Assembly (NCBI GenBank): GCA_008973525.1
Contig: WACJ01000044.1
Span: 1,488,001 to 1,552,000, forward strand
Reading direction: 5' to 3'
Length of the DNA: 64,000 bases
Origin: Stenopsyche tienmushanensis
Lineage: Eukaryota > Arthropoda > Insecta > Trichoptera > Stenopsychidae
The notes below the pieces were generated by a model that was not told the origin of the DNA, did not search any database, and worked only from the letters and a program-made list of their open reading frames with translations. Within the stretch, counting starts at the first letter, position 1. The number at the start of each line of letters is the position of its first letter. Positions 32,430 through 44,660 of this stretch are shown here, piece by piece. The translations under genes and the position numbers were made by a program.

Positions 32430-32570
32430 CACAAATTTCAATCTATTGATGCCAAGTCCTATACGTTTGCTTTCTGTTCCTTGCCTTTGAAGTCCGGCCA
32501 ATTCCTTTTCCAACTTGGCGATCAGCATGATGTCCTTTACAAATCACAAATTTGAAATGGACTTTCTGCC
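32430..32570 (-). pseudogene. LINE reverse transcriptase fragment (RTE-like)
   Basis: The minus strand reads FVKDIMLIAKLEKELAGLQR, then ESKRIGLGINRLK. This corresponds to the FADD.MLIA.SE.EL....ESK.IGL.IN..K region of RTE-like reverse transcriptases. The catalytic FADD is mutated to FVKD. Only about 45 codons survive. Confidence 0.8.
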
Positions 32571-33077
32571 AAGAGCAATCCTCCTGCTTCTGTCTTTAAA
32601 TGCATTATTTGAGGCTTTACCTTTTCAATCATTTATTTTTTCTAGAACCGATTGTTATTTAATATAATTACAATTAGAATTAAAAATAAAATTTTAATGG
32701 TTTCCATAATTTCATTCACTTTTAATTTGATACTTTTTGTTTGAATATTGAACTTATCTCCTTTTTTAATTATTTTTTGATAATATTTGGTCTACTTGTT
32801 CTAGAATTTTTCCAAAAATCTTTCCTTTCGGACCGCTTTTTACATTCATTTTTTTGAAAATTTCTACTAAAAAAATACAGTTAATAAAACTAATATATGC
32901 AACTTTTCGATGTTTTAAAACATTCCGGGCCGCTGTGTTTCAGCAGATATATTATAACAAAATTTTCATCTTTCGACAAGCGCAGATCCCGAACAATATT
33001 TGAATCAACAATTAATTAATTTTATATCGAGAATATTGTATTACCCCTGTTTTGCAACATGTATTTCGGTGATATAA
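32571..33077. other. No gene recognised
   Basis: AT-rich; upstream reverse-transcriptase sequence is not detectable. Confidence 0.5.
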
Positions 33078-33250
33078 AGTCGATCCTTCTATAACGTCGA
33101 GATAGGGACCTCGCTATAGAAGCAAAACACTATAGAAAGTTAAACACCCATACAAAATTTGTACGCGTTTAATTTTTTAATAAATGCAAGTGTCAATTTG
33201 CTTACATAAAAGATGCCGTAAACGAAGTGGACACTATAAGAGGGTTAACT
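33078..33250 (-). mobile_element. MITE family M, copy 4
   Basis: Starts AGTCGATCCTTCTATAACGT and ends with the reverse complement of AGTTAACCCTCTTATAGTGT. The core CCCATACAAAATTTGTACGC and ACGAAGTGGACACTATAAGA are shared with the copies at 22371 and 46225. Confidence 0.82.
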
Positions 33251-33489
33251 GTATTTAAATGCATCTCATTCGACTTTGTGAATCCTCACCTATTGATCGA
33301 ATTATCAAAGTGTTACCATCCGTTCCATGAATTTAATATTAAATTGATTAATAAACAAGATAAAATTATGCAGGACTCAAAGACAAGTAGAACGTAAGGT
33401 ATTTATATATAGGCTCATCAAAACGTGACATCTAGATGTTTATGCAATCAATGTTGTGTGACATATAGCACCGTCTTGCTGAAAATAGA
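33251..33489. other. No gene recognised
   Basis: AT-rich spacer. Confidence 0.5.
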
Positions 33490-33655
33490 CATTAGGCGCT
33501 CTTCTGACGTGTTAGTGGTCCGAAATTCGGACCGGTTGGGCATGGAAACCTTGTGGTCACTTCTTCCTATTTTAGGGCATTTAGGACTTTCTGTAAGAAT
33601 GGAAAAATATATACCTGGGACTCTCTACGACCTATATCGTATCTCTAACCCCCCC
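33490..33655 (-). repeat. Repeat D, copy 3 with palindromic core
   Basis: Contains GGCGCTCTTCTGACGTGTTA, the 17-nt interrupted palindrome GGTCCGAAATTCGGACC (33517-33533), CGGTTGG.CA, TTGTGGTCACT and GGGCATTTAGGACTTTCTGT. The distal GGGCATTTAGG block is shared with copy 1. On the minus strand KVSMPNRSEFRTTNTSEERL is the counterpart of the copy 1 peptide. Confidence 0.72.
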
Positions 33656-34129
33656 CCTCTCGAAATTCTTATCTTTACTTAGTACTTTTTGTAGTGGACT
33701 TTTTTGGAGGTTAATGGGACTTTTTCACACATATATCTTATGTCCTAAATATCAGGGTTGCCGAAATATATTTTTTTGCTTTTTAATCTGTAGTTATAGT
33801 GAATTAAATGATAACACGAAATTACTGTTTTTGTATCATGCAATTTATTTTTGATCTAAATAAATTATTATTTGCATGCAAAAAATAGTTCTGAGCTTCT
33901 AAAGTCACAAAAAATGTGCAAACGAAAGAGAAATGTCAACTTCTAAATTCTCTAAATAAAACAAAAAAAGAGTTACCAGTAAACCAGGGTCATTATTAAA
34001 ACAATACTTTTTATTTTTAAGATATTTTTATTAAAAAAAAAAGTTCAATTTAGCCGAATTCGCTTAATATGTAGGCACGTACCTTTTTTCTTATTTTAAC
34101 TGTAGTTGTCTTAAATGGCATTTTCTTTT
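33656..34129. other. No gene recognised
   Basis: AT-rich, with a C7 run at 33651-33657 just at the edge of repeat D. Confidence 0.45.
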
Positions 34130-34255
34130 TTCTTTTTGCAAAAGCGGCGCTTATTCCTTTAATTAAGATTTCTTTTGTGAGCACCTCTGTCGTGTAAATT
34201 AATTATTTTGCACATCCCTAGACAAAGAAATCCACTGGTGTCAGGTTATGGAATT
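34130..34255 (-). mobile_element. Mariner C-terminal remnant (chimera family, without tRNA)
   Basis: The minus strand reads CTGACACCAGTGGATTTCTT then GGGATGTGCAAAATAATTAA and TTACACGACAGAGG, as in 7856-8100. The sequence continues beyond the point where the other copies fuse to the tRNA-like unit, but no tRNA-like sequence is present here. It may represent the unfused parental mariner. Confidence 0.7.
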
Positions 34256-35751
34256 TTAATTTTTGATTTAAAAATCATGCTGTATTAACATTGAAGCATC
34301 ATTGTTGGATGATCCATTATTATTTGCGTTAAAGCTCAAACTAAAAAAATGCATTTTGACGTGAACGATCTTACAAAAAACTTGCATGCGCTGGAATTTG
34401 TTTTAAAGTACTAGATTTGTAATCGAAGTTGTTTGGATCCCTGCAACAAAATTCTTCCCTATCTGACTTCAGGCAAAACTGGGGACAATTAAAGCAGGTT
34501 GCTCGAAATTTACCACCGATAATTACATGCACTCCCCCTGGATTGAATCCAAAGCAAACTGTGAGTCTAACTCATTATGATGGAGCCATCAACTGGCATC
34601 CCTTCTTCGGTAAAAGAACGTAATGAGGGCGGGCGTGTGCATGCAAGAATTAGCAAGTCGGCGAAGCATCCAACAACATGGCCGATATTAGTATTATTGC
34701 CTGGAAGCATTCCGCTATTTGTTCCGAAAGAGAAGAATGCGAGATGAGAGGGCAGACAGTCGCTAATGGACCAAGCCCCCGGGCAATATTTACTTTTGAA
34801 TTTCACCCGATCCGACAAGAGTGGCCGGGGCCCCATCAAAAAATACGCAGGGGCCCCCCCACAACAAAATTGCGTATTTATTTAGCTCGTTACGCTCTCT
34901 GTTTTTTTATTATATTTATTATTAGGGCATACGGCCGGTATAATGTTTGCCCAGCTTATCTAAACGAATACTCTTTTTTCCTCGGCAAGTTTCTGTGTGA
35001 TCAATCTCCCGCGCGCCTGTATCCACATATGAGCCCTTTGAAAAAAATCATTACCATCGAGATAACTTTTAGAGGTTCGTGACAGACCGACTTTTTCCAC
35101 GTGTACGTCGACTATTCGAAATGTGATATGGAGCAATGTTCGCATGAGCGAACATTCGACGAATAGTCTGGCAGACGCGTAGTTAGCATGTTGGGTAATC
35201 ATTTTTACATATTCTGCGAAATGTGCTGCCGCAAAAAATGAATAGGATCTCACGATAACACCTTCTTACACAGACCATATAAATTTTCATTTCGAGTACG
35301 GCTTACTTACATCTGCTTTCGGTTAATATTTTAGCTCCGCGAGAAAAATTGCATGAAAAATCTTATTAAACCTGGCCTAAAGTTTTTATTCGCCTTTGTA
35401 ATAAAAAGCGGGCAAATTTATTTTGGGCCATCTTGTAAGGCTATAAAAGTGATTCAATTTATATTTAACATCTAGATATAATTTTGTAAAAATGGACCAC
35501 AGAAACACTATATGAAAAATGGCAATGAATTATTTGAAAGGCTGCAAATTGAATTGAATTTCAAGACTATAAGAATAATGTAATATTCACTTTCTCGCAT
35601 TAATAGTCACTTAATACCTTAATAAAAAAATGACTTTAAGTCAATTTCTCATAAAATTCACACTTTTATTGCATGGGCGAAATGGTACCCTCTGAAACGA
35701 AAAACTGCTTTTGATCTATGCAATTCGGACGCAATGTGTTAAATTGAAATC
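34256..35751. other. No gene recognised; large GC-richer island 34480-35270
   Basis: Unique complex sequence with GC-rich patches (GGCCGGGGCCCCATC, GGGGCCCCCCC). Overlapping ORFs on both strands (34678-35082 +, 34567-34839 -, 34960-35253 -) have no recognisable family, and opposite-strand overlap argues against coding. A nested hairpin lies at 35110-35168. Cis-regulatory function is possible but unproven. Confidence 0.4.
35110..35168. repeat. Nested double hairpin
   Basis: Outer 9-bp arms GACTATTCG (35110-35118) and CGAATAGTC (35160-35168) enclose inner 9-bp arms AATGTTCGC (35135-35143) and GCGAACATT (35148-35156) with a 4-nt loop. Both stems are perfect. Possible roles include an RNA structure or paired protein-binding half-sites; no transcript is evident. 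Confidence 0.85.
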
Positions 35752-35800
35752 CCACTTCTGACACCAGCGTAACGCTGAATGGGGACGCTTTCAGCTTAAA
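35752..35800 (-). mobile_element. LTR end and primer-binding-site relic (family L)
   Basis: The minus strand gives an LTR tail CCCATTCAGCGTTACGC followed by TGGTGTCAGAAGTGGGA. This is the clearest primer-binding-site-like motif of the three in the window. Confidence 0.65.
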
Positions 35801-35904
35801 ATTGAGGTAGTAAATATGAGGAGAGTTTATAAATATGAAATTATCACTCTTTTTGCATCCAAAATTATCCAATAACCAGGTTCGTAACCAGGGCGTGGCA
35901 AATC
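35801..35904. other. AT-rich spacer
   Basis: Nothing recognisable. Confidence 0.5.
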
Positions 35905-36190
35905 AAGCAACATCGATTTTTATATATAAGATCTATTGTAAGTTAATTGTACTATACTTATGTTATTTAAAAAAGTGCAAACAATAAGTTGGCAAAGTTT
36001 TATTGCAATCAAATGAACGAAATGGCAGCGCATTAAATACGGACAAACAAACATTGATTTTTATATATTAGACTATGCCTATGTTACTCATGGAATTTTT
36101 AACAATACGTGGACGAAGTTTTATTGAAATCTGATGAACGGTACGGCAGCGCATTTCGAACGAACAAAACCCAATTCATTTTTATATATT
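35905..36190 (+). repeat. LINE 3' tail in partial tandem (2-3 copies)
   Basis: Copies of a unit of about 120-140 bp contain AAGTTTTATTGCAATCAAAT, GGCAGCGCATT, ACGGACAAACAAACATTGAT and TTTTTATATATTAGA. Such motifs (GAACAAAC...ATTTTTATATAT) are typical of insect LINE 3' ends. The tandem arrangement suggests repeated insertion or slippage at the tail. Confidence 0.6.
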
Positions 36191-36279
36191 AAAAAGATTA
36201 GCATGGCTTTAAGAGAAAAATCATTATCTAGCTGGTATTTTTTTTATCTCAGGACTAGTAGCAGAATCTATCCGTATGG

Positions 36280-36484
36280 TTCATGCTCTGTTGTTTGACC
36301 TCCACATAACAGGCAGCCTGTTCTCTCGCACTTTGCAATTTTTGAACGCCCGCGGTTTCTTCGCAGAGTAAACAAGAAGAGGCTTTATCTTCTTGTCGCA
36401 CAAAAGAAGAGTGTCGTAATCCGAAAATTTGCTCGTAAACTGAAGCAAAAAACCGAAAAACTCGTAAGCCGAGGTTTCACTGTA
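36280..36484 (-). mobile_element. Tigger/pogo-like terminus relic
   Basis: On the minus strand the segment starts ACAGTGAAACCTCGGCTTAC, a terminal style seen in pogo/Tigger-like elements. It is followed by GAGTTTTTCGGTTTTTTGC and further GC-richer sequence. The opposite end was not found and no transposase motif remains. Confidence 0.4.
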
Positions 36485-36570
36485 TACTTTAAGTCGGGTA
36501 CTTTTGGGACTATCTCCTTTTTTTTTCTTAAAATATTATTTATGTTTATATACTACCTATTGCACACAGA

Positions 36571-36910
36571 GATGAACGACCTGCTCGAACGGCCAAATAC
36601 TAGTTTCATAGGAAAGAGGGATCTCCTTGCAGTCCATCATCTGCTGTATCCCTCTTCAATTTTAGGTTGAACTCATGATGGTATTGATCTTGTTTAGATC
36701 ATCCTTTGAACTTTAGTTTATTTTATTCCTTCCTCTTCCATCGAATTATCCCGATTAACCCGAAGCTGATCTTCCTCGTACTGCCTTATCTAGAGGAGCT
36801 CTGAAACATTGGGGACATTCATGTCAGACCACACAGCAACGCACGGGAATGGACTATGTCAATAAATAGTCCAAAATACTAGTAAATCGCTGTCTGTCTT
36901 ATCAAACTGA
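36571..36910 (+). repeat. Dispersed repeat C, copy 2
   Basis: Degenerate counterpart of about 3240-3480: GCAGTCCATCATCTGCTGTA, CCTTTGAACTTTAGTTTA, CCTTCCTCTTCC and CACACAGCAACGCACGGGAA occur in the same order. It carries an insertion relative to copy 1 around 36740-36830. Confidence 0.55.
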
Positions 36911-37054
36911 ATATTTACAAGTCGCAAGATGTCTGCAAAAAACAGAAGACGTCCCTATTAATTTGACGCCATTTTGCACGCAAAAATATGATGGCATTTT
37001 ATATTCAATTGACCAAAGTATCTGTTGACTGAACTATTGATATTGGTGATCAGA

Positions 37055-37145
37055 ATAACTATTTATTTGGCTGCAGGAAGGACGACCTCCCGCAGCCAAG
37101 GCTAACCGACGACTCTCTCGACTCCCGCCTTCTGTGCGTCACTAC
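37055..37145 (-). mobile_element. LTR internal fragment (family L)
   Basis: Contains AATAACTATTTATT, GGCTGCAGGAAGGACGACCT and GCCAAGGCTAACCGACGACT, collinear with the middle of the LTR at 49492-49971. No ends. Confidence 0.85.
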
Positions 37146-38379
37146 ATTACAGTGTCATTGTAACGCCTCATTGTTTTAATGCGTTATTGGACGTAAACCA
37201 TATAAAACTATGAAAATGTTCATAAAAAACCTTCTTAGAAATATTATATTGAGATTATTTCTCATTGTCATATAATTAAATATGTTTTTTATTGTCTGTA
37301 ATAGAAGTTCTTCTTCTTAAATTTACCAAAAAAGAGTTTTTATACAATATGTCAATTGATATGATTGGTGATGTTCGTAGTCTTAAAAAGTCGAAAAGCG
37401 TCACCTTTAATAAACATTTATTAAAAATTCAAACTAGTACCATTTTTATTAAAAAAAATAAACGAGTTTTTATATAATATTAAGACAAATTTATTATTTT
37501 CAATCGTTTATATATTTTTTAAAGATACACAATAACAAAGTATTTTTTGATAAATTGACAAATGACATGTCTCGTAGCAAAAATGTAAAATTGGAGTTCC
37601 ACGTCAAAAAGGAGAGATCCTTTGTGCGAACAGACTCCGGCAGTCTGTAGGTCGTGATGATGAGACATAATTAGGGGGTTTTCCGATTAGGCTGCGATAT
37701 GACGCACACGTCAGGGCTGGCACAAAACCCCCGAGCGATGGATAACGTATTCAAGGGTACAGACGATGTGACAACTCGTTACGTCACAATACGAGCGGTA
37801 CAATGAGGCGCTACGCCCCACGCCCCACATTGCTGCCTCTTGATCCTTTCAGAGACGCTTTATCTGCCGGCAACACTTCATCCGTCTTATAATTCTCTCC
37901 CTTTCAGAAACGGCTCGCATCAATCTTCTTTGATGAATGACAATATTCATTTTGGCCATATTTCATTTTTGCCGAGCTCCCGCTTACCGGCGCAAATGGC
38001 TCTCGCGCAAATAACGGGTAATCGCACCTAATCGCGTCCCTGACATCCAATATTCAAATACTACAAAAGAGTTTGATATACAGCCGCCATTGGCTGCTCC
38101 AGGGACGCTCCATTGTCGACAATATGAATTTGACCGATGAGTACCTCAATAAACCCGATAGCTAATCTAATATTCACATAAATCCTCGGAGAACTGAGTT
38201 AATGATACATTCGAATAAATCACAGCATCTTTGAAAAGTATCATAATCAGTTTTACTTTCCTTTCATTTTATTTATTTTACCTTTCGCACAATTAAGATG
38301 TTTAGATTAAAGATTAAGCTGTGTTTGTAGAATATATTAAAAGTTCTACTGATCGCTTAATGCTTCGTACACATATACG
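37146..38379. other. No gene recognised; island 37600-38110
   Basis: AT-rich, then a complex GC-richer island. The plus-strand ORF 37840-38031 has no recognisable motif. Confidence 0.4.
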
Positions 38380-38510
38380 CGGCGCATGCGCGTAGAGAGA
38401 CAACAAACGATTCTCCCTCTCTTTTCGGCCAACCGTTGCTTGGGGTTTCACTTTTCGTCTCGTTTATCCAATTTGCCTCACACGCTTATAGAAATTTTAC
38501 TACAATCATT
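38380..38510 (+). repeat. Dispersed repeat G, copy 1
   Basis: Shares GGCGCATGCGC, a purine-rich GAGAGA stretch, CACTTTTCGTCTCGTT and CCAATTTGCC with 50110-50320, in the same order and orientation. The family is unknown. Confidence 0.65.
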
Positions 38511-38774
38511 TAAAAAAAATCTATTAGAGAGACCGGAAAGTAATCAAAATATTTGTACCTACCTTTTTATAACACAAATATTACTTCATTACTTCATTCG
38601 AATTCCTAAAATACAGACTAATGCCCGGTGCACACGAAGCTAGTTTTCAAGCTAGTAAGCAAACAAGTGTTAGTAAACTGAGAGGGTAGTAACTTTAGTT
38701 CCGTTTTTGAGCTAAAAAAATACTTAAAAATAAAGTCAACTCTGTTGTTTATAAGAATTTGAAGCAGAGAGCTT
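38511..38774. other. No gene recognised
   Basis: Contains GCCCGGTGCACACGAAGCTA (38624 on), which looks like the terminus of a short transposon, but no partner end was found. Confidence 0.35.
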
Positions 38775-38960
38775 ATCATCCCACCGATGTACGCCAAAAA
38801 TGTTTGTAAACCCTAACGGATCAACTGGTGACACCAAATGTAGACGAAAAGATAAACATTATAAAAAAAACTTAAAATAAAAAAATAAGGCATGATTTTA
38901 ATGTTTTGCATCCTTTTCCATACAAAATGAAAGTTTTATTTGTTATTTATTTGCAGATAA
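38775..38960 (-). repeat. Dispersed repeat F, copy 2
   Basis: Reverse-complement partner of 29545-29745 with the conserved blocks GTACGCCAAAAATGTTTGTA, AACCCTAACGGATC and TTCCATACAAAATGAAA. Confidence 0.72.
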
Positions 38961-41792
38961 TTTAATATTATTTGAAATTAAAATAATATATAAATTTATA
39001 TGGATTAATTCCATCCATTCTATCAGGCCACCAGTAAACGAGTTTCCCGCAGGAGTCTTTGACGAGGCTGCATTGAAAAATTCGATCATTAGGGTCGGTA
39101 CTCACTATCGACGAGTAGTTCTTTGATGTTATGTCGGCAAGAGGCCACTCGTTCAAATAAATTGGAAATTATTTTACGGAATGTTATTCCCTTTCCGCGT
39201 GACGGGACGTTCCTTTGATTCCCCAACTTAAAAGTTGGGAAAGTTCTTACCCCATCGCACCGGGGCACGGCGCAAAATTAGATTTACTCATTTTCGTTCA
39301 TTTTATGCGTCAACGAGCGATTCGTTAACGCATTAGACTTTAGACTTGTAGACATCTTCGAGGTATTTATCTAACGAATCGCTACTTAATAAGCTCGTGA
39401 TATCCCTTAATATTATATTCGCACCTTCACCCCCTTCGCAAATGAGATTAAATTTACTTTTATGGCGCTCCGGAGGAAGATTTCAACTTTCCAAAATCTC
39501 GAACCGAACGCCCTACGTTTAGTCAGATTATCAGATGTTTGAACATCGAGCTCAAAAATAAAAGTCGAATACTTTGAGAGCATCCACATTGTTACATCGG
39601 CAAACTGAGAACCTTTCATAATAAAAAAAACTCAATTTCGCTTAATTAAAAATCTTGTCTCTTCAAATACAATTTAAATTCGCCCTTTGTATAATGTAAA
39701 TTTAGCCAAATTAATTTCTAGTTTAATTATTGTACTTTATGCCTAGTTTCGTTTCAAATTTATGCAAACTTAATTCATATAAATACACAGTCATTCTTCA
39801 GTTTGCTCAGTATTCGATTTGCACGGTTAAATCCAGTGTTATCGTACTTTGTATAATAAATTCAAAATACACAATGTAACAATGGAAAAGTATTGATAAT
39901 TTGAATAGACTAGATCAAACAAAAATATATTTAATACAGCGAGAGACTATCAAATTAATGGGAAAAAATAAACATCTACAACTTTGTGCATTGGAGAATG
40001 AAAAGCTTTTGAATTTATAATATAGTTTACAAATCTGTAAGACGGTAATTTAGAATGCGGCAAGAAAACTACTTTATTTTAAAAGTTAATAACACACACA
40101 GTATAGAATATATCAGTTTAATTTTTGTTTTCATATTACAGAGATACGCTTAAAGTTTTTATTTATTGTATTTTAAAAATTATATCAATAAAGTGGTCTA
40201 TTCATAATTTGAAACGCGTGCCCCAAAACGACAATTATTCCAAGAAGAGCAGGGTAGCAATCATCATGAGCACACATTGAGTATTAAATTCAACCTATTT
40301 TAGCGAGAAAAGTTCTTCTTCAAAAAATATTCTTTAAATCTTGATTTTTTTAAATATAAAAAAAATATTTTTTAAATATAAAAAAAATATTTTTTAAATT
40401 AATAAATAATAATTTTAAAATAATTTTGGTATTTGTTTGTACGCGAACCCGCGGTTGAGATCACTTCAGCGCGATGCGTGATCGTTCGCAGCGCGGTTCA
40501 TTAATATTGGTCCTGACCAACGAGTCGGCTGCGATAAACGACGGAATACCTCTAGGATTTTATTCGTATGCTGATAGAAGTCAAAATGAGATACGTGCCG
40601 CAGAAGATCATTAAAATTTCGAACAATCGGAGTTTATAGTCGAACTTATCTGAATAGATCTCCTTCCGTCGGGGGTCTGGTATCCAATTAATAGTACTAC
40701 ACTTTTCTTCCCAGCTTAATCACGAGGTTTGATTTGGTAGTTAAACCTCGCGTACTCAGTTGTTTCGATTGTAATAAATTGTTTTGATCATTAAGCCTCA
40801 TGACTCGCTTTAATTACCGCCAAGTCCCACTGATATTTTATATGACACCTCATGAAAGGTTGAGTGTGGCATCATCATCTGAGTATGATCACTCCTTTAC
40901 AAAAATATTTAAAATAGAAAATCCGAAGTCAGTCACTTTTCCCAGTATTTCCTTTCAGATTACAATACATTTATGAAATATGTATAATAACCAGTAAATA
41001 ATTATTTTTTATATATTTATATAAGCTTCCAAATTCATAATCTCACTTGGGTAATCTTTAATAACACAAGGGGGGGGGGCATTCTCGATACAGAGTCATC
41101 TAGCCACTCCCTACTCCTACGTATTCTCCGATGACGACCACGCTCGCACGCGGGTTCGTTTTGCTTTCGGACCGCGATGATGCTGAGCGTTGGAATGCAG
41201 ATGATCAAAGTACTAATAGAAAATACTGTTATACCCAATGTTTTATTTATTCCCTCTTCAGACTTCCCTCTCCTGCGCGGATGAAAAACCCTTCCTCATA
41301 TCCCTTAAATTACGCATTAAATGCTCTGTGCTGTCTGTCTGTTGGTCTGTGTGTTGGCTTCTGTATTAACGCTAAAAAAATAATAATATAATTACTTAAG
41401 TGCAATATTATTTTATTTTATTGAAGTGTCATTGACTTGTATATTAGTAGCATTTTAAGATATTAAGACTCATCCAAACATAAAGGCCAGATATTTTTTT
41501 ATTATACAATATTGTAAAAAGTTGTACTGTTTTGCTAGAAATAGACGAAAGACAAACCAATATGATTCAATTGTGTATGATTCAATTCATAAAAATCACT
41601 TAACATTAATTGGTGTCGCTCAGCATTCACAGTAACAGCATTTATGTACAAATAGCCTAATGATTTCATTTGCCCAAAATGCACACCAAACAGTAAATTT
41701 AGGATTGAGAACATGAAGATTTCATCAACCCGGATACGACTATTTTGCTTACTGACGAATCCATCCGTTATATAATGAGCTATCTGATCACG
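38961..41792. other. No gene recognised; islands 39170-39620 and 40440-40870
   Basis: Unique sequence alternating AT-rich tracts and two GC-richer islands. At 40352-40402 a 24-nt AT repeat of the type TTTTTTAAATATAAAAAAAA occurs twice, and a G10 run lies at 41070-41079. No gene, RNA or element end could be supported. Confidence 0.4.
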
Positions 41793-41880
41793 AGCCGCTC
41801 TTCCGTTGTGTCAGTGGTCCGAAATTCGGACCGGTTGGACACGGAAACTTTTTTGTCACTCCCTTCACTCCTATCCTTAA
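41793..41880 (-). repeat. Repeat D, copy 4 (short)
   Basis: Carries CGCTCTTCCGTTGTGTCAGT, the identical palindrome GGTCCGAAATTCGGACC (41816-41832), CGGTTGGACACGGAAAC and TTGTCACTCCCTTC. Similarity ends on both sides within about 90 bp, so this is the conserved core of the family. Confidence 0.7.
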
Positions 41881-44369
41881 AATTATTATAAATTACAAAA
41901 ATTAAAGTCATATTGAATTCTTTAGCTAGTTTCCGCCACGCTCAAAGTGCAAGTGGCCGTAAGAAATAAAGAAAAAAACCTTTCCTTAAAAATTTTGCTT
42001 GAAAAAAGTGGATCTATCGTTTTGTTATTCAATAATAATGTAAATGCGTTGTTGAAATATCTACTTCTCCGTGGTTAAATTTTTACTATCTTTTATCAAA
42101 ACAAAATGGTTTTTGTCATTTGAAAAGATGTCAAGTGTAAACATTATACAATGCTGATATTTAGGCATTGCATTTGGATGAGCCTTTATAAGAATCTTAT
42201 CTTTAGCAGTTTCATGGCCAAATATTTTAATTTACATTTTAGAATATTAATTAAACATGCTGAAATCAGTAAAATAAGCAACTTGCTCCTTTATTCGAAT
42301 GGAATATAAATGAACTGCATCAAAATTCTGTCCCACACTTTCAAATTCAATTAAACGCCCAATTGCGTCCTTAATGGCAACATTTAAATACTCGCAATCA
42401 AATTCCTGGATTAAAGTACTTTAGTTCCCCTCCTAAAGGAATTCATGATCCTAATGGTTCAAGCTAATTCGACACCTTTTATTGATTGTGTTCTCCAAAA
42501 ACCTTGCCCTTAGGTGAACGCATTGAACTAGATGGATTTTACTTTTTAATCTTGAAAGACCGACGCCCCCGCGGCTCTTCCCGGACACTTCCGGAAAATA
42601 GAACGAGTAAAAGGAAAAATGCTGGAGTACCATTCGAGAAAAGGCACCGAGAGAGGACGGGTAATGAAGGAAGAATATGAAATATTCAGGCTGACACACT
42701 GACTGCAAAGAGAGGACTCATTCGGTAGGGACCTCCTCACCTCTCCGCGCTACTTTCTGGAATATAATATAAAATAAGGATTTTAATATGAGTCCCGTGC
42801 AATATATTCGGACGTCAACTGTCGTAGCTCTTCTCGGCCGCCGCCGAGGCTACAACACACCTCGCCTGAATAATAAATCACCTCCGCCTTCAAAACACTG
42901 CTATAAATATTTAAACTTTAACACTCTACCCTCTGTGACGTGTTCGCTCATTTGCACGACGCCAGTTATGTGGGCCCCATAGCCGTTATGGGGCTCCCGG
43001 AGTCGCTCCCATGAAAAATTTGCAGACCTCAGTGCAGACGGTGCGTACCTTTTCTCTTTCTCAGACTCTTGAATGCCTTCAATATATTATAAATGTGATT
43101 GAGCAATGCTCCAAATGCCTTTCTTTCCTCAACACGATGCACCAAAAATATTTTTATCATTTAAAAAGTTTTGTTTAATGATCTTGGCTAGAGCACGTGG
43201 GTGACGTTTCATCTGTCATCTGGGTGAGCCGAAACGGGAGTCCTTAATGCACGAATATCGCTTTTGAAGAAGGCAAATTTGAAGATCTATAGGAAGTGCG
43301 TTTTTAAATCATTCAAGCTATTCAATATCATACACTTTATTTAAATATTAAGCGATTCAAATATAACCCGGAATTTCGCTGTACAAATTTATTATTTTTT
43401 TCTTCATAGGAAACACATTTATTTCATCAAATAGGAAGCTTCTTTAACCTCTTATTTATTCGTTTTCTTGTTTTTCTTGATTGAGACACAGTTTGGCTGT
43501 GCTACTCTAAATAAGACCCAAATGTTTGATTGAGCCTAAAAGATATGTTAAGGTCTGAATGTTGAGAAATAGTATTCTGGAAAAAAGCTGTCTTTCTTCT
43601 GCATGTCATTAGGTCATTGTTAATCATTGAAAATGAAATTATAAACGCGCATAAAAGTAGACGAAAGAGTCGACCGAAAGTCTTGGCCGCGGAAGGAAAT
43701 AATCATCTCATCGCAGGAAACAACTTGAAGCTATATGGCCTGAAATATTACACCCTACGTAACAATATGAATGATATTATTTGTATAGATATTTCTGTAT
43801 TGGGAATATAATATTGAGGGTGAGGGAGAATAAGCAAATTTTTTGCCAAACTTTCATATGCAAATAGCTCGGTGACAAGAGTTGAAGACTCGAGACCCCT
43901 CAAAAAGTTGGAAAGAGGCCAGGATAAAGATACTCCGCAAATTATGACGCTGCGAATTGGTCTCGTCGACTGTTGAGAAACTTAGGCCTAATGTATCTCG
44001 GGGGCGAGGGGAGGCCTTACGAATAAAAAAGAGGCGGTAATAAATAAAAAGGTCAGAGTCCCTTGTCGGGTCATTTGTCAGCGGCCGCTTCCTGTCACGT
44101 TAGCTGCTAAAGTGACGACGTTTTTACCTTTCGGACCTGGACTGCAATCAGAGGTGGACGATAACAGTTTATTGTCGTCAACCGGTTATAAATCACGGCA
44201 ACACCCCTTAAAAGACCACCCTTCCGAACTCATACCAGCGCCTTGCCGGATTTACAACTATGAGATAACGGTCACGTGATTGCAGTACACGCGCATCATT
44301 CTCGTCCAAGTGCTTCGCATGGAGACCTATTTCTCATAATCATAATCAAACGTAAAAATTTTCAAGCAA
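41881..44369. other. No gene recognised; islands 42420-43040 and 43830-44340
   Basis: Two complex GC-richer islands in AT-rich surroundings. ORFs at 42451-42740 overlap on opposite strands and show no family features. About 43395-43445 loosely resembles 16240-16290. Confidence 0.4.
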
Positions 44370-44660
44370 TTTTTTATTTTTATTGTAAATACCAACATTA
44401 AATTAAAATCTACAAAGCTGTTTTTTTATCTACAAGTAGTTTATGTTAATTATAATTGAATAATTGTCGTCTACATGCGATATAAGGTGACTAGGACTTT
44501 GATAGACGTGGCTAAATTTAGAGCGCAAAACTTGATTAAAGTACCACAACTTTCAATTAAGTATGTATTTATTATAAGCAGCTACGACATAGTTTCAGTC
44601 TTGTAGGTATAAGACATTCATATAATATGTATGTACAAGTCATAAATTCATAATTAATAA
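44370..44660. repeat. Dispersed repeat E, copy 2
   Basis: Inverse of 13330-13620, with GATAGACGTGGCTAAATTTA, AACTTGATTAAA and AGTAGTTTATGTTAATTATA. The two copies are about 31 kb apart in opposite orientation. Confidence 0.7.

Noticed and set aside
34678..35082. 134-codon plus-strand ORF in a GC-richer island
   Set aside because: Sequence is compositionally uneven, contains no recognisable domain, and minus-strand ORFs overlap both ends.
42451..42740. Three overlapping ORFs of 64-85 codons
   Set aside because: They lie on both strands over the same DNA with no recognisable domain; base composition is enough to explain them.
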